From: Azolla caroliniana
Lineage: Eukaryota; Polypodiophyta
NCBI GenBank assembly: GCA_043228905.1
Contig: JBHGNT010000006.1
Location: forward strand, 18,724,001-18,788,000
DNA: 64,000 nucleotides
Reading direction: 5' to 3'
The position numbers were made by a program, and so were the translations under genes. Positions 1 through 11,081 of the stretch are shown one piece after another. Within the stretch, counting starts at the first letter, position 1; the number at the start of each line of letters is the position of its first letter. Below the pieces are notes generated by a model, which ran no database searches, was not told the origin of the DNA, and worked only from the letters and a program-made list of their open reading frames with translations.

Positions 1-1488
1 TCCGTGGACCCACTGGCTTCTCCATTTTCATATTGCGATCGCCGAACATGCTAGGACTAGGGCTCGTGTCTACCTTTTGAATTATATTGACATTGTCTAG
101 ATGCCTTCGACCGTCTATTGTCATCCTGTCATTCTTCATTGAATCGACGATTGTTCTGCTGATTGTAATAATTTCTCCATTGATCATAAGATCTCCGGTC
201 ATTTTGATGTCAGAAACTTTTGTATGGACGCCGTTCCATTTCTATCCTGGCATGGTGAGTAATCACGCTCCCTTTGATAATCATCGTCCTTTCTATAATG
301 ACAATCCCTTCTGTAATCATCATGGCGGTCATTGTCCCTTCGATAATCATCGTAGTGATCATACCTGCGAGAATCCTCTTGCCGATTTTTCTCTAATCGA
401 TAACGATTCTGATACCGCAGCCGATCGTCCTCTAGAAACCGGTGTTGTTGTTGATTTCTATCTTCCATGCATTCTTCATGTGGCTGTATTTTTCTTACTG
501 GAGCTGCAACCTTATTGAGAAGATTATATTTGCATTGGTCGATCGTATGTGCCTTTGAATGGCAAATTGGACAATGCGTGTGTAATGTGCATTCTATCGT
601 AGAATGCCCCGGATTCAAGCCCGTTGTGCATTGAATTGCTTGGCGGAACCATAACTCTTCCTAAGTTGGTAAGGATTTCTGTAATGACATCATGGACATA
701 CTATTACTTGTTTGTGTTTTATCTATTATGAGTGCCTTGTCAATCACTTGTTCTCGTGATTGTTCCTTATAATTGAACACAACTAATGTCGTTCGAAGCA
801 GCTTTTAGAGTGCTGATAAGAAAGTGTTTTTCACATCTTCCTCTAGAAGAGGTTGTGCTATCTTTCTCTGAAGGTTTTGAGGCCGAATAAGAAATTGTGG
901 AATGGTCTCATGAGCTTCTTGATAAGCCGCATAGAATTGGCTCATGAGTTCTCTTTTTGGAACTTTTCTATGAAATAACGTAATAAATTTACTGGTTAAT
1001 TGTTTAAATGATTCGAACTCACCTTCTTCATGTTGCGAGTACCAATTAGCCGATTTCTTGTCGAGTGACAATCCTAATTCTGCAATCTTGGATTTGTCAA
1101 TATATGTTTCTGATAATCTTTGTGAGACATGGTTAGCTAGTCATGTCATAAGGAAAGCGCACATGTGTGCTTCTGCGTTAGCTTCACCATTGTACTTAGG
1201 ATAGGGATACGACATTGTATCCTCCTCAAAAAATTCTTCCAAATTGGTTAGGTAACAGTGCAGGTCGGACGACTCCTCATCCGAAATACGGTCGACATAT
1301 AACCCAAGAACCTCTCTTAATTCCCCTTCAGATTTTTGTCGAATTTGTTCGAAAGACACCAAATTAGTGGAATTACCTTCCTCTGCACGTCGGCTCTCCG
1401 ATGTCATGCGTGATCTTCTGCGTCCTACATGTTGGTATGTACTAGGTCGACTAGGCGACATCCATTGTCCTTGTTCCCTGTTTGTAAC
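1..1488 (-). pseudogene. Gypsy G0 gag remnant
   Basis: Degenerate gag of a Ty3/gypsy element, read on the minus strand in several broken frames. From 5' to 3': an N-terminal acidic region ending in a YPYPKYNGEANAEAH-type segment (about 1141-1400), a capsid-like piece at 805-1071 (NWYSQHEEGEFESFKQL, then FYAAYQEAHETIPQF), a CCHC knuckle near 560-618 (CPICHSKAHTIDQC), and an Arg/Asp-rich tract at 200-480. The same order occurs in the related gags at 13-15 kb and 43-46 kb. Protease and pol are cut off by the window edge. It is clearly non-functional; family assignment is firm, exact limits are not. Confidence 0.8.
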
Positions 1489-1491
1489 AAA

Positions 1492-1510
1492 TGTAACCGG
1501 GTGTGCCAAA
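1492..1510 (-). other. Primer-binding site of gypsy G0
   Basis: Minus-strand TTTGGCACACCCGGTTACA lies just upstream of the gag remnant, where the tRNA primer site of an LTR element is expected. The same site occurs at 14971-14989 and 33108-33126 with one or two base changes. I could not match it to a plant tRNA from memory. Confidence 0.65.
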
Positions 1511-1593
1511 TTATTGTGTTGTCTCTATCGACTGACAGAAAGGGTCAAACGTCTTAATCACTAAGGTCTTAATTCAACTAGCCGACCGTCTAA

Positions 1594-1679
1594 TAGTTTT
1601 GGAGGCTTCTTCTCTGGCAAGGCCAAATGTGGTGGATAGTTTTGGAGGCTTCTTTTCTGGCAAGGCCAAATGTGGTGGA
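1594..1679. repeat. 43-bp tandem duplication
   Basis: Two adjacent copies of a 43-bp unit start at 1594 and 1637 (TAGTTTTGGAGGCTTCTT...). A third diverged copy sits at about 2657-2700, directly against the 5' break of copia K1, so the unit brackets the duplicated gag piece. Confidence 0.8.
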
Positions 1680-1703
1680 TAGGTAATGGGCAGGGTATTG
1701 GGC

Positions 1704-2190
1704 GATGACCGACAACACGTTTTCGCTCCAATCGATAACGATCCTCATACCTCAGCTGATCGTCCTCAAGAAACCGGCGTTGTTGTTGATTTCTATCTTC
1801 CATGCATTCTTCATGTGGCTGTATTTGTCTTATTGGAGCTTCAACCTTATTGAGAACATTATATTCGCACTGATCGATCGTATGTCACTTTGAATGGCAA
1901 ATTGGAAAATGTGTGAGTAATGTGCATTCTACCGTAGAATGGCCCGTATTCAAGGCCGTTGTGCATTGAATTGCTTCGTGGAACCGTAATTCTTCCTAAG
2001 TTGGTAAGGATTTCTGTGATGACATCAGGGACATACTATTACTTGTTTGTGTTTTAGTGATTGTTCCTTAAAATTGAACACAACTAATGTCGTTTGACGC
2101 GGCTCTCGGAGTGCCGATAAGAAAGTGACTTTCACATATTCCTCTAGAAGAGGTCGTGCTAACTTCTTCTAAAGGTTTAGGGTGAAATGT
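1704..2190 (-). pseudogene. Duplicated gypsy gag fragment
   Basis: About 490 bp match the G0 gag segment at roughly 400-870 (for example the CATGCATTCTTCATGTGGCT stretch occurs at about 467 and 1800). The copy carries its own small deletions and sits inside the presumed G0 LTR, so it is a local duplication or a fragment of a second element. No open frame survives. Confidence 0.75.
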
Positions 2191-2711
2191 CTTAATCACT
2201 AAGCCCTTCTATCAACAGATTGTGGTTGGAGATGTGATGTTTGCTTACTCCGACAGTTACTTACTCAAAACATTACATAGATAGCAATTTACCATATTTA
2301 ATTAATAATATTATGACATACGAAATTGATCAACTAATACTTATAAATACAATCTGTGTAATAGAGAAAATGAACAAAGCATACGACACATCATCTACTG
2401 TGACTACCAAACTTATATTAATATAAACAAAAACAGATCGATAATGATACAATGCTCTCAGTTCCTTTTTATAGGCGACTTGAGACACTCTTCCAAGTTA
2501 ATACACTTGCCTATTCGGCAAGACCTTACAATTACACTAACTGTTCTATTCTATTTTTTGTACTTGGCAAAAATTACTATTTTGGCTACTTCCTTTTGAC
2601 ACTATCTTTTATTACTCCGACTCCGACTAGTGTAATTCAGCTAGCCGACTAACTAATAGTTTTGGAGGTTTCTTCTCTCGCAAGGCCAAATGTGGTGGAT
2701 ACAATACCCCA

Positions 2712-5700
2712 AGAGCTTGCTAGATGAGGAGGCGCGTCGGAAAGATAAAGATACGAGCTCCGACTCCAAAGCGCTCCTTACCGAATCGGAACGCGGAAGA
2801 CATAGAAACCGTAGTCCCCAGAACCGGGAGAAGTCGGGGACACAGTCAAAGTCAAGGGGGAGGCCCACTTGCTTCTATTGCGGCAAGCCGGGACACTTCC
2901 AAAAGAACTATCGGCATTTCTGAAAAGATAAGGAGACCGACGGTATGGATTCGAAGCGGACCCCGGACCGGAACGGTAAAGACCGGAGGGGGCCGGACCG
3001 GAAGGGAACGACGGCAATCGCGGCAAGTGAAGAAGAGTTGATGCTCATCACCGAGGAGAGTGAGATAAACCTTGTCGGCGACGAGATGACCTGGGTGGTA
3101 GACTCCGGAGCATCGTTCCACCTTACCCTGGACCGGAAATGCTTCTCATCCTACTCAGCCGGTGATCACAGCTGTGTCCGGATGGGGAATGAAGGTACAT
3201 GCCGAATTGTCGGCATAGGAGACGTGTGGCTGTGGACACCAACTGTATGCAAGTTGCTGCTGAAGGATGTCCGACACGTTCCGGAGGTTCGTCTGAACCT
3301 AATATCAGCCGGTCGGCTAGATGATGAAGGCTACACGGGTAGCATCCGGAATGGTGTCAGGAAGTTCAGCAAAGGGAGCCTAATTGTGGCTCGGGCCTGG
3401 AAGGTCAACACACTATACCTGATGAGTGCCCGGTTATGCCCGGAAGAAGTGAACGTGGCTTCCGACACTGCCGGTGAGCTGTGGCACAAGAGGTTGTGTC
3501 ATATGAGCGAGAAGGGGATGAAGAGGCTTGCAGACGACAACCTCATTCCAGTGAAGAACGTGCACTTAGAGAAGTGCACTGATTGTCTGGTCGGTAAGCA
3601 GAATCAGACCTCCTTCCGACCAAGGCCAACGATCAGACGTAATGCACCACTAGAGTTGGTGCATATGGATTTGTGTCAAGTAGACACGAAGTCACATGCT
3701 GGAGCGCAGTACTTCGTGACGTTCATAGATGACCACAGCCGGAAGTTGTGGGCCACACCGCTGAAGACGAAGGATCAAGTGCTATCCGTCTTCAAAGAGC
3801 TCCACGCGAGAGTGGAAAGAGAAACCGGCCGGAAGCTGAAGGCGGTTCGAGCAGATAACGGAGGAGAGTACCGGGGGCAGTTCGAGGAGTACTGTCGCTC
3901 GAAGGGAATTCGGCTCGAATTTACCGTGCCGAAGACGTCGGAACTAAACGGACTGGCCGAGAGGATGAACCAGACCATAATGGAGAGGGTCTGGAGTATG
4001 CTAGCACATGCAAAACTACCCAAGAAGTTTTGGGCTGAGGCACTGTCGACGGCGACATATGTGATAAACAGATCACCCTCAGTACCCTTGGACGGAGACA
4101 CGCCACAGAGAGTATGGACCGGTAAGGAAGTTTCCTACCGGCCTCTGAAGGTGTTCGGGTGTCTCGCTTACGTGCATGTAGCTAAGGACCGGAGAGGAAA
4201 GTTAGATCCAAAGACCCGGCCATGCATATTCCTCGGTTATGGTGACGATGAGTTTGGCTACTGAGTGTGGGACCCGGTCGACAAGAAGGTATTCCGGAGT
4301 CGAGATATTATCTTCATGGAGGACAAGACGCTCGCCGACTGGGAGTCAGAGAAGAAGATAATGAACTCCGAGTCGACTGGTAAGGATAGACTGTACGATG
4401 AGTAGACCCAACCGACAAGAGACCGGTTAGCACTCGAGGAACCAGCTGGTTACGGTGAGGATACTGAACCGGTAGAAGAAGAAGTAGAGGAAGTTGAAAC
4501 CGGAATTGGCCAAGACCCCGAATCGGATTCGGATGAAGAGCAAGTGGTGGAGCCGGTTACCGAAGCCCGAAGACGGAGATATCCTCTCAGAGAGAGAAAG
4601 CCCCCCCGGAGATTTCCGGATGCAAAGCATGTTCTGCTGACCGATGAGGGGGAGCCGGAAAGCTTCGAAGAAGCGAACCCACAACCGCAAATGGTTAAGT
4701 GCCATGCAGGACGAGATGGATTCCTTGCACGAGAACCATACGTACGAATTGGTGGAGTTGCCGAAAGGAAAGCGGGCACTCCGAAACAAGTGGGTGTACA
4801 AGTTGAAACCGGGAGATACCGGAAACCCCCCGAGATACAAAGCCAGGATCATGGTGAAGGGGTTCTAGCAGAAGAAGGGCGTGGACTTCGACGAGATATT
4901 TGCCCCGGTAGTAAAGATGACCTCCATCCGGATGGTGCTGAGTATAGCGGCAAGCATGGACCTTGAGGTAGAGCAGCTGGACATGAAGACGGCATTCCTT
5001 CACGGCGACCTCGAAGAGGAGATCTACATGCAGCAACCGGAAGGATTTGTGGAGAAAGGGAAGGAGCACCTGGTATGCCGGGTTAAGAAGAGTCTCTACG
5101 GGTTGAAGCAGGCCCCCCGGCAATGGTACCGGAAGTTCGACGCCTTCATGACCGATCAAGGGTACCACAAGACACAAGCCGATCACTGTGTGTTTGTGAA
5201 GAAGTTCGAAGGAGGCGACTTCCTAATACTCCTTCTGTACGTGGACGACATGTTGATCGTCGGACGGGACCAAGTCAAAATACGGATGCTGAAGAAGGCT
5301 CTCAACCGGACCTTCTCAATGAAAGACTTGGGTCTGGCAAGACAGATGCTGGGGATGCACATCATTCGGGACCGGTCAAAGAAGCAATTATGGCTGTCAT
5401 AGGAGAAGTACGTGACAAAGGTGCTTCACCGGTTCAACATGTCAGAAGCGAAACCGGTCGGATCGACACTTCCGGCAAACTGCAGGCTATCCGGTAAGCA
5501 GAGCCCAAAGACTAAAGCAGAGAAGGCGGATATGATGAAGATTCCATATGCCTCTGCCATTGGGAGCTTGATGTGTGCAATGGTGTGTACCCGTCCGGAT
5601 ATAGGATACGCAGTCGGAGTGGTGAGCCGGTTCATGAGCAATCCCGGCAAGGAGCACTGGAACACGGTCAAATGGATACTTTGGTATTTGAAGGGCACTT

Positions 5701-6215
5701 CAAATATGTGTCTCTGATTCGGCTCAGGAAAACCTCAACTGGACGGTTTCACCGATTCGGACATGTCGGCTGATGTGGATACCAGCCGGTCTACATCCGG
5801 GTATGTAATGACATATGCAGGGGGAGCTGTTTCGTGGCAGTCGAGGCTGCAGAAGACGGTTGCATTGTCAACCACGGAGGCGGAGTACCTTGCGGCTGTG
5901 GAAGCCGGCAAGGAAATATTATGGATGAAGGACTTCATCGGAGAGCTCGGTATCCGACAAGAGGAATACCGACTCTATTGCGACAGTCAAAGTGCCATCC
6001 ACCTTGCTAAGAACGCGGCCTACCATTCCCGGACGAAGCATATCCAGCGGAGGTATCACTGGATCCGGAAAAGAGTAGACGACCAGGAGTTCGCACTGAC
6101 GAAGATCCAAACGGCCGAGAACGGGTCAGATATGCTGACCAAAGTGCTGACACCCGACAAGCTGGACGCATGCCGGAAGAGGATCAGACTGGTAAGACAC
6201 CCCATGCCGGAGTGA
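2712..6215 (+). pseudogene. Copia K1 gag-pol, 5'-truncated
   Basis: Ty1/copia polyprotein lacking most of gag. In order: a gag knuckle at 2860-2920 (CFYCGKPGHFQKNY, last Cys changed to Tyr), aspartic protease WVVDSGASFH near 3090-3120, pre-integrase zinc region, integrase core with RADNGGEY and NGLAERMNQT (about 3660-4000), reverse transcriptase with LYVDDM near 5240, and copia RNase H from 5763 with DSQSAIHLAKN. Damage compared with copies K5 and F: stops at 2921, 4262, 4403, 4866, 5400 and 5715, and an 8-bp deletion near 4680 that shifts the frame. Dead copy, family assignment certain. Confidence 0.93.
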
Positions 6216-6225
6216 AGGGGGAGTT
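6213..6225 (+). other. Polypurine tract of copia K1
   Basis: GAAGGGGGAGTTT directly precedes the 3' LTR start TGTTGGGA. It is the usual plus-strand primer position and is repeated next to the K5 and F 3' LTRs, a useful contrast with the gypsy elements, which lack it. Confidence 0.85.
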
Positions 6226-7085
6226 TGTTGGGAGACAGGTCCCTCCGGATGGGAAGGGAGAAGAACAATGCCGATGAACAAACTCGGCCGAGGCCGAAAC
6301 CGTATGAGGTGGACCCAGCTACGGAGAGCAGGATGATATAGACCCGGTGAAGAACGGATGAGGAGTACTCGGCTACGGAGAGCCGGATGATATAGACCCG
6401 ATGAAGACCGGATGAGGAATACCCGGCTATGGAGAGCCAGATGATACAGACCCGGTGAAGACCGGATGAGGAGTACTCGGCTACGGAGAGCCGGATGATA
6501 CAGACCTGGTGAAGACCGGATGAGGAGTACTCGGCTACGGAGAGCCAGATGATACAGACCCGGTGAAGACCGGATGAGGAGTACTCGGTTACGGAGAACC
6601 GGATGATACAGACCCGGTGAGAACCGGATGAAGAGACATATTCGTAAATATGTTTCTGAGAGTCCATCGAGGCTATATTTGTAAATAGCCGAAAAGTCAT
6701 ATTAGTATAAATATGACTTAGGGCAAACTTCTTAGTATGTGGTTGTCATTCTTGTTGGAAAAGAAGAGAGAGAGCGCGTAACTGTGTACAGAGAGAGAGA
6801 GAGAGAGAAAGAGGTCGTTGCCTCTGTTGTAACCGCCGCCTGTGGCGAAGATCTGTGAGCACGAGGTCGTTGCCTCAATGAACTCACTGTTGTACATTCT
6901 TACATAGTGACAGTTTGCAGCCTGTGGGCTGCCGTGGTTTTTCCCCTAGTTTGGGGTTTTCCACGTAAACCTTCTGTGTATATTCCTCTTCTTTGTGTCG
7001 TGTTTTATTTCCCATTTTTTCTGTGTATCATTCTAAGCTCGGTTGTGGCCGAGCGTTGTGCATAAGGAGCGTTGAGTTCCCGCCA
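6226..7085 (+). repeat. 3' LTR of copia K1
   Basis: An 860-bp LTR beginning TGTTGGGAGACAGG and ending TTCCCGCCA. It matches the K5 and F LTRs and the solo LTR at 14050. U3 holds a 54-bp tandem repeat. Further on are a CT/GA-rich stretch and a TTTTTCCCCTAGTTTGGGG segment before the terminus. No target duplication can be tested because the 5' end of K1 is lost. It abuts a gypsy ORF3 fragment. Confidence 0.88.
6310..6630 (+). repeat. 54-bp tandem repeat in copia U3
   Basis: About six units of 54 bp recur with GATGATAYAGACCCG at 6333, 6387, 6441, 6495, 6549 and 6603 (period 54). Units differ by a few transitions. Because 54 is a multiple of three, spurious reading frames stay open across the array. 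Copy number differs between copies of this LTR. Confidence 0.9.
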
Positions 7086-7413
7086 GTCCCTTTGCAACCT
7101 TGGCATATTCGCGTATGCCATGGTCCAGTAACCAAGCTTGCAGTTGTGCAGAGATCTCAGTCATTTCTTCATCTGTGAGTAAGGGCTTTCTATGCCGGAG
7201 TTGTGTCCTTTGACTGCTGAGAGGGCTTTGTTGCTTATGTGCTCCTTGTGCTTCTTCTTCATAAGAAATGTGATTGTTGTTCAGAGTTTCTGTTTTTAGG
7301 GGCTGCCTCATATCCCGAGTAACCACAACGTACCCTACATTCAAGATCCTCCAAGCCATTAACCACCATGCACGAGGAAAGAATTGTACTTGCTTTTCTT
7401 GGGGCCCGTGCAT
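7086..7413 (-). pseudogene. Gypsy G1 ORF3, N-terminal fragment
   Basis: Start of the third ORF of gypsy G1. The minus-strand reading contains MTEISAQLQAWLLDHGIREY, similar to the ORF3 starts of element A (RAWLQERGMGGYLKI) and C (KTWLKQHGLEGFL). Copia K1's LTR end removes everything after about 20 further residues. It lies downstream of the G1 integrase, as in A, C and E. Function of the ORF3 protein is unknown. Confidence 0.65.
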
Positions 7414-7450
7414 ACATGATGTCTCTCTAAATAGCTCTAAGTGTCCCCAG

Positions 7451-7469
7451 TTTTTTTCTTTTTTCTTTC
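7451..7469 (-). other. Polypurine tract between pol and ORF3 of G1
   Basis: On the minus strand a 19-nt uninterrupted purine run (G, A and two internal G) lies in the spacer between the integrase end and ORF3. Element E has a 30-nt run and element C a 16-nt A run in the same spacer. Confidence 0.6.
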
Positions 7470-7533
7470 AAAAATTGATAAGCTTGGATAACAACAATAT
7501 ATAGGTATAGTATAGGAATATTATATTTTTCTC

Positions 7534-8404
7534 CTATTCGGCTTCAGTTAGAGAGGGTCCACCACCCGAGGTTGATTCTTGTGGAACTTTGCCAGTTTCA
7601 CTTCCATTCTCCTCTAAGGAATTTTCTTTGTCGGCCACGTGGTTTCTGTCTGAAAAGGGGTTAGGGGGCATCGGCCTAGCATATGGCTTGAGTTGTAAGC
7701 CATTGACCCACTTCGGCAATATTTCGCTAGCCAATATGCCCAGTTGATAGGCCCCTTTGACAATGTTTGTAATCCAGTAAGGTCTCGTCCATCGGAACTT
7801 CAGATTCACCGGCATTCGTCCCATTTGGGTCTACAACACAAGAACCGCCTTGTCGATTCCAAATGATTGCTCATTTCCTTTTTTGTGGTGATCGACAAAG
7901 GCCTTCCGTCGGCATTGGTCTTGCTCTAGCTGCCACATGCTCAGTAATCGCCCTTGTTTTAGTTCCAATAATTTCTCGGACGCAGTGGCTCGGGACCTGA
8001 AACTCGATTGGCATAACAACCTGTAGTCCAAAAGCGGGCTAGAATGGGGTCGATTGGATACTAGTCTTGTAACTTGTTTGATACGCCCAAAACACCCTCT
8101 ACAGCTTCGTATCCCAATCTGTGTGGTTGTTGTTGACGATTTTCCTTAAGATAGTCTACAGTGTCTTGGTCATTCGTCTATGGGTAGTAAGGGGTGCTTT
8201 TCTTGTGTATGAAGGCGTAGTGGCCTGTTAACTCCTACACCACCTTGTTGAGAGAGTGACCAACTTGGGAAACTGAATCTACATCATATGTTTTCGTATA
8301 AAAATTTGGTTGTCTACGCAACCATATTGTTTCTTCTAGCCCGTCCACAAATTCATTGGTGGCAATGCCATAGTGAGGAAACATAACATGCCATGTAACC
8401 ACTT
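7534..8404 (-). pseudogene. Gypsy G1 integrase, C-terminal part
   Basis: Minus-strand remnant of an integrase. The C-terminal GPY-type module is readable at 7650-7824 (LKFRWTRPYWITNIV, then GILASEILPKWVNGLQLKPY). Upstream pieces at 7831-8031 and 8050-8390 match the end of the catalytic core (KSTPYYP and KFLYEN relatives) but contain many frameshifts. It is followed by ORF3 at 7413. The plus-strand copia K2 LTR starts immediately to the right. Confidence 0.75.
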
Positions 8405-8806
8405 TGTTGAGCGAGCAAGCTCAACATGATCCGGATCATCTAAATAAGCCAAGAGTTAGATTGGTGTCCGGAATGAAAAGTCAGATTGGAGGGAACCTGA
8501 TCAGTGTCCGGATATGAGTGCAACCGGTAGGCCGTTAGAGGCCTATGATCCTAACGTAGTACGTAGGCATATTGTTGGGAGTCAATGTTAGTCACTCAGT
8601 ACGAGCATTGAAGTACTTGTCAGTCCCTTTAAGGACTTGTATAAAAGTGTTGTCTAAACACATTATATGTACAATGTATTAAGTTTATGTTCTGCTCTCT
8701 CTATCTCTCCCGCATAATGTGTATTTTCAAGCTTCCATTAAATCTTGTCTCTATTTTTCCTATTGCTATTCGGCTGAGCCGGTTTGTCTATGCTTCCGCA
8801 CATTAG
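8405..8806 (+). repeat. 5' LTR of copia K2
   Basis: Starts TGTTGAGCGAGCAAGC and is related to the LTR at 42519 (shared GGCCGTTAGAGGCCTA, then GGACTTGTATAAAAGTG with a TATA box near 8640). The right limit is approximate, set by the primer site at 8815. This LTR family differs from that of K1, K5 and F. Confidence 0.75.
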
Positions 8807-8814
8807 CTTTTAAA

Positions 8815-8826
8815 TGGTATCAGAAC
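8815..8826 (+). other. Primer-binding site of copia K2
   Basis: TGGTATCAGAAC, one base from the initiator-Met tRNA site TGGTATCAGAGC used by many plant copia elements. Confidence 0.8.
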
Positions 8827-8925
8827 GTGAGGGTTGAAAATTCTTTGTTGCCGACAGAAAGCACTAGTTAGAAGAAAACCTAACTTCTTGTAAAGAACAG
8901 ACAGAAGAAGGAAATGGATAGAGGA

Positions 8926-10017
8926 ATGGCTAGCTCAATACAAATAACTACGCATCTTGGCCATACAAGATGCACTTGTACTTGCTCGGGCATGGATACT
9001 GGAGCTATGTCGAAGGAGCGAATGAAGTAGCACCGGAGCCGGCACACAAGGACTTCCCGACATGGGAGCCAGGAGCGAGCAGAGTGTTGTACTACCTCGC
9101 GTCCTATGTGCACGATCAAATGCTCAGCAACATCAAATACGCAAAAATGTTGAAAGAAGCCTGGGAAAATCTGAAGAAGATTTTTGCGGCAAGTACCACG
9201 GCCCGTAAGTTGTAGATCCAGCAAGAGCTCAACAACATCTGACAAAGGGACATGTCGGTTATAGACTAAACCACTAAGATAAAGGAGATTTGTGACGTGT
9301 TGGGATCCATCAACGTGATGATTGACGAAGACGAGATGGTCCAGATCTACCTCGATGGTCTAGCACAGATTTACCGGCCGATCAAGACAGCGATTTGCAC
9401 CCGAGAGAAGCCATCGTCCTTCTTCGACTTGCAATCGATGTTGATGTTCGAAGAAAACCACTCGAGTGGGGCGAGGACTACTCAATTCAACAGTCGGATG
9501 TTATACACGGAGGTGGATCGGCACGCAACAATGGCGGCGGACAAGGCACAGAGATAGTGCCACAATAGTTCCAGACCCTCCACGAGCTGGGGGGAGTCAA
9601 GGCGGTACTCGAAACCGGCAATCAAAGACCGACCTAGAATGTTGGTATTGTGGCCATAAAGACCACCGGGAGAGTGACTGCTAGAAGAAGCGCACTGATT
9701 TAGACAAATCCAAATCTGGCAAGACCAAACAAGGGAATTGGCAAAGTTCTGACTACGTAGAGGGATCAAAAGAATCTAGAACCGGAAAGACCGAAAAAGG
9801 GCCAACCTTTGAGATGAAGCACAAGGCGAACACGATGATCAAGAACACCTCCAAGTTGGAAGAAGTTTGGTATGTTGACTCTGGGGCGTTGAACAATATG
9901 ATGAGCCATGAAGAGTGGTTCTCGTATCTGGAGAAACCGGAGCAACCGGGAGTGGTCAAAATTGGAGACGACACTCCACACCCGATTGAACATGTCGGTG
10001 AAGTTCCCTTAAGTCTT
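8926..10017 (+). pseudogene. Copia K2 gag and protease start
   Basis: Broken copia gag followed by the start of pol. An N-terminal MASS, then (after a frameshift from a small deletion near 8940) NYASWPYKMHLYLLGHGYW, LKEAWENLKKIF, then MVQIYLDGLAQIYRPIKT. A CCHC knuckle CWYCGHKDHRESDC lies at 9640-9684 and the protease [11 protein letters not shown] at 9868-9900. Stops at 9213, 9241 and 9267 and at least two frameshifts occur. The element stops abruptly near 10017 against minus-strand gypsy integrase, so most of pol and the 3' LTR are missing. Homologous to K3 at 43.0/53.0 kb. Confidence 0.85.
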
Positions 10018-11081
10018 GTCGGCCATTTATTTTCGTACAAAAATTTGGCTGTTGATGTTGCCGTATTGTCTTTGGGAGGTTTAGCTTCTACCCACTTTGT
10101 ACAGTAATTTGTGGCTGCTGGTTTAAATGGACCAACAAAATCGAATCCCCATTTTTGAAATGGCTCCAAAGGCAAATTAGGTTGGAAAGGCATTCTGTCC
10201 TTTTATGTGGGTTGCCCTAGTCGCTGACATAAATCACATTTTCGACAATAGTCGATTGCATCCTTCATTATTGTCGGCTACCATAAGCCTTTATTCCATA
10301 TTTTTCGGGCTGTAGTTTCTCTGGCGTAATGAACACCTGCAATACCACAATGAGATTCTCGGAGAATTACCGATTTCTCAAATTGTTGTACTGCCCTTCT
10401 CCAAATTCCGTCTGCACCTTTATGATAGAGAGTGTTGTTCAAAAGACAAAATTTCCGACTACAAACGGCTAACCTTTTTCTTTCATCCGCCAATAGATGC
10501 TCAGGTGGTAATCCTGTTGTAATAAAGATTGTCATCTCGGAGATCCAAGAATCCTCGCTTTCTTCATTTATTTCCTGTACCCGTACTACTTCCACTCGAA
10601 AGAGTTGTCCATCCGGAAAATCGTCTCTCACACATGTGCCTTCTTCTCCCAACTCTAGTTGGCTAAGATAATTAGCAATCGCATGTTGTACCCCTGGCCG
10701 GTGTAATATGTCAAACTCAAATTCTTGCAGTGGTAGCGTCCATCGTGCTAGCTTACCAGTTAATTCTTGTTTAGAGACCAAATAGAGGAGAGCAGAATGA
10801 TTGACATGGAATGTAAATTTCTTACCCAAAAGGTAGTGGCAAAATTTATTGACACTATAAATCATTCCTAACGCTTCCCTCTCAGTTGTTGAATAATTCC
10901 TTTCCGCTGTCGAGAGTTTCCGACTAGCGTAATACACTGGTCTATACCAGTTTGGTTCGGATAACAACATAAGTGCACTACCGATTGTTATATCCGATGC
11001 ATCAACAAACACATGGAAGGGTTTATTGTAGACAACATTTTCTTGAGGCACTCGTATGCATCCTGCTCCACACTTGTCCAT
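10018..11081 (-). pseudogene. Gypsy G1 RNase H and integrase N-terminal part
   Basis: On the minus strand, RNase H begins near 11030 (HVFVDASDITIGSAL), then [18 protein letters not shown]; two expected catalytic Asp positions read Asn (HVNHSALL, AIANYLSQL). The integrase zinc-binding region near 10300-10340 (SHCGIAGVHY...KIWNKGLW) and the start of the core at 10018-10193 ([18 protein letters not shown], then NYCTKWVEA) follow. Part of the core between GPFKPA and the CTKWVEA motif is deleted. The segment 10018-10040 overlaps in content with the fragment left of K2, so the two halves are not a simple split. Confidence 0.85.

Larger units (their letters stand above)
1511..2711 (-). repeat. Rearranged 5' LTR region of gypsy G0
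   Basis: This stretch follows the G0 primer site on the minus strand and contains LTR-like sequence resembling the G1 LTR at 15.0-15.5 kb, including a TATA-like CTATAAAAGG read on the minus strand near 2470. A second copy of gag sequence interrupts it (1704-2190), together with three copies of a 43-bp unit. It ends where copia K1 begins. LTR limits cannot be fixed. Confidence 0.5.

Noticed and set aside
6310-6630. CRISPR-like array of regularly spaced repeats
   Set aside because: The 54-bp units are directly joined with no unique spacers, lie inside an LTR of a plant copia element, and no cas genes exist.
6056-6700. Long open frames across copia LTRs (also 20425-21024 and 60880-61449)
   Set aside because: They follow the 54-bp U3 repeat, whose length is a multiple of three and so keeps any frame open. 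They run antisense to pol and use LTR sequence; no homology or codon constraint is visible.
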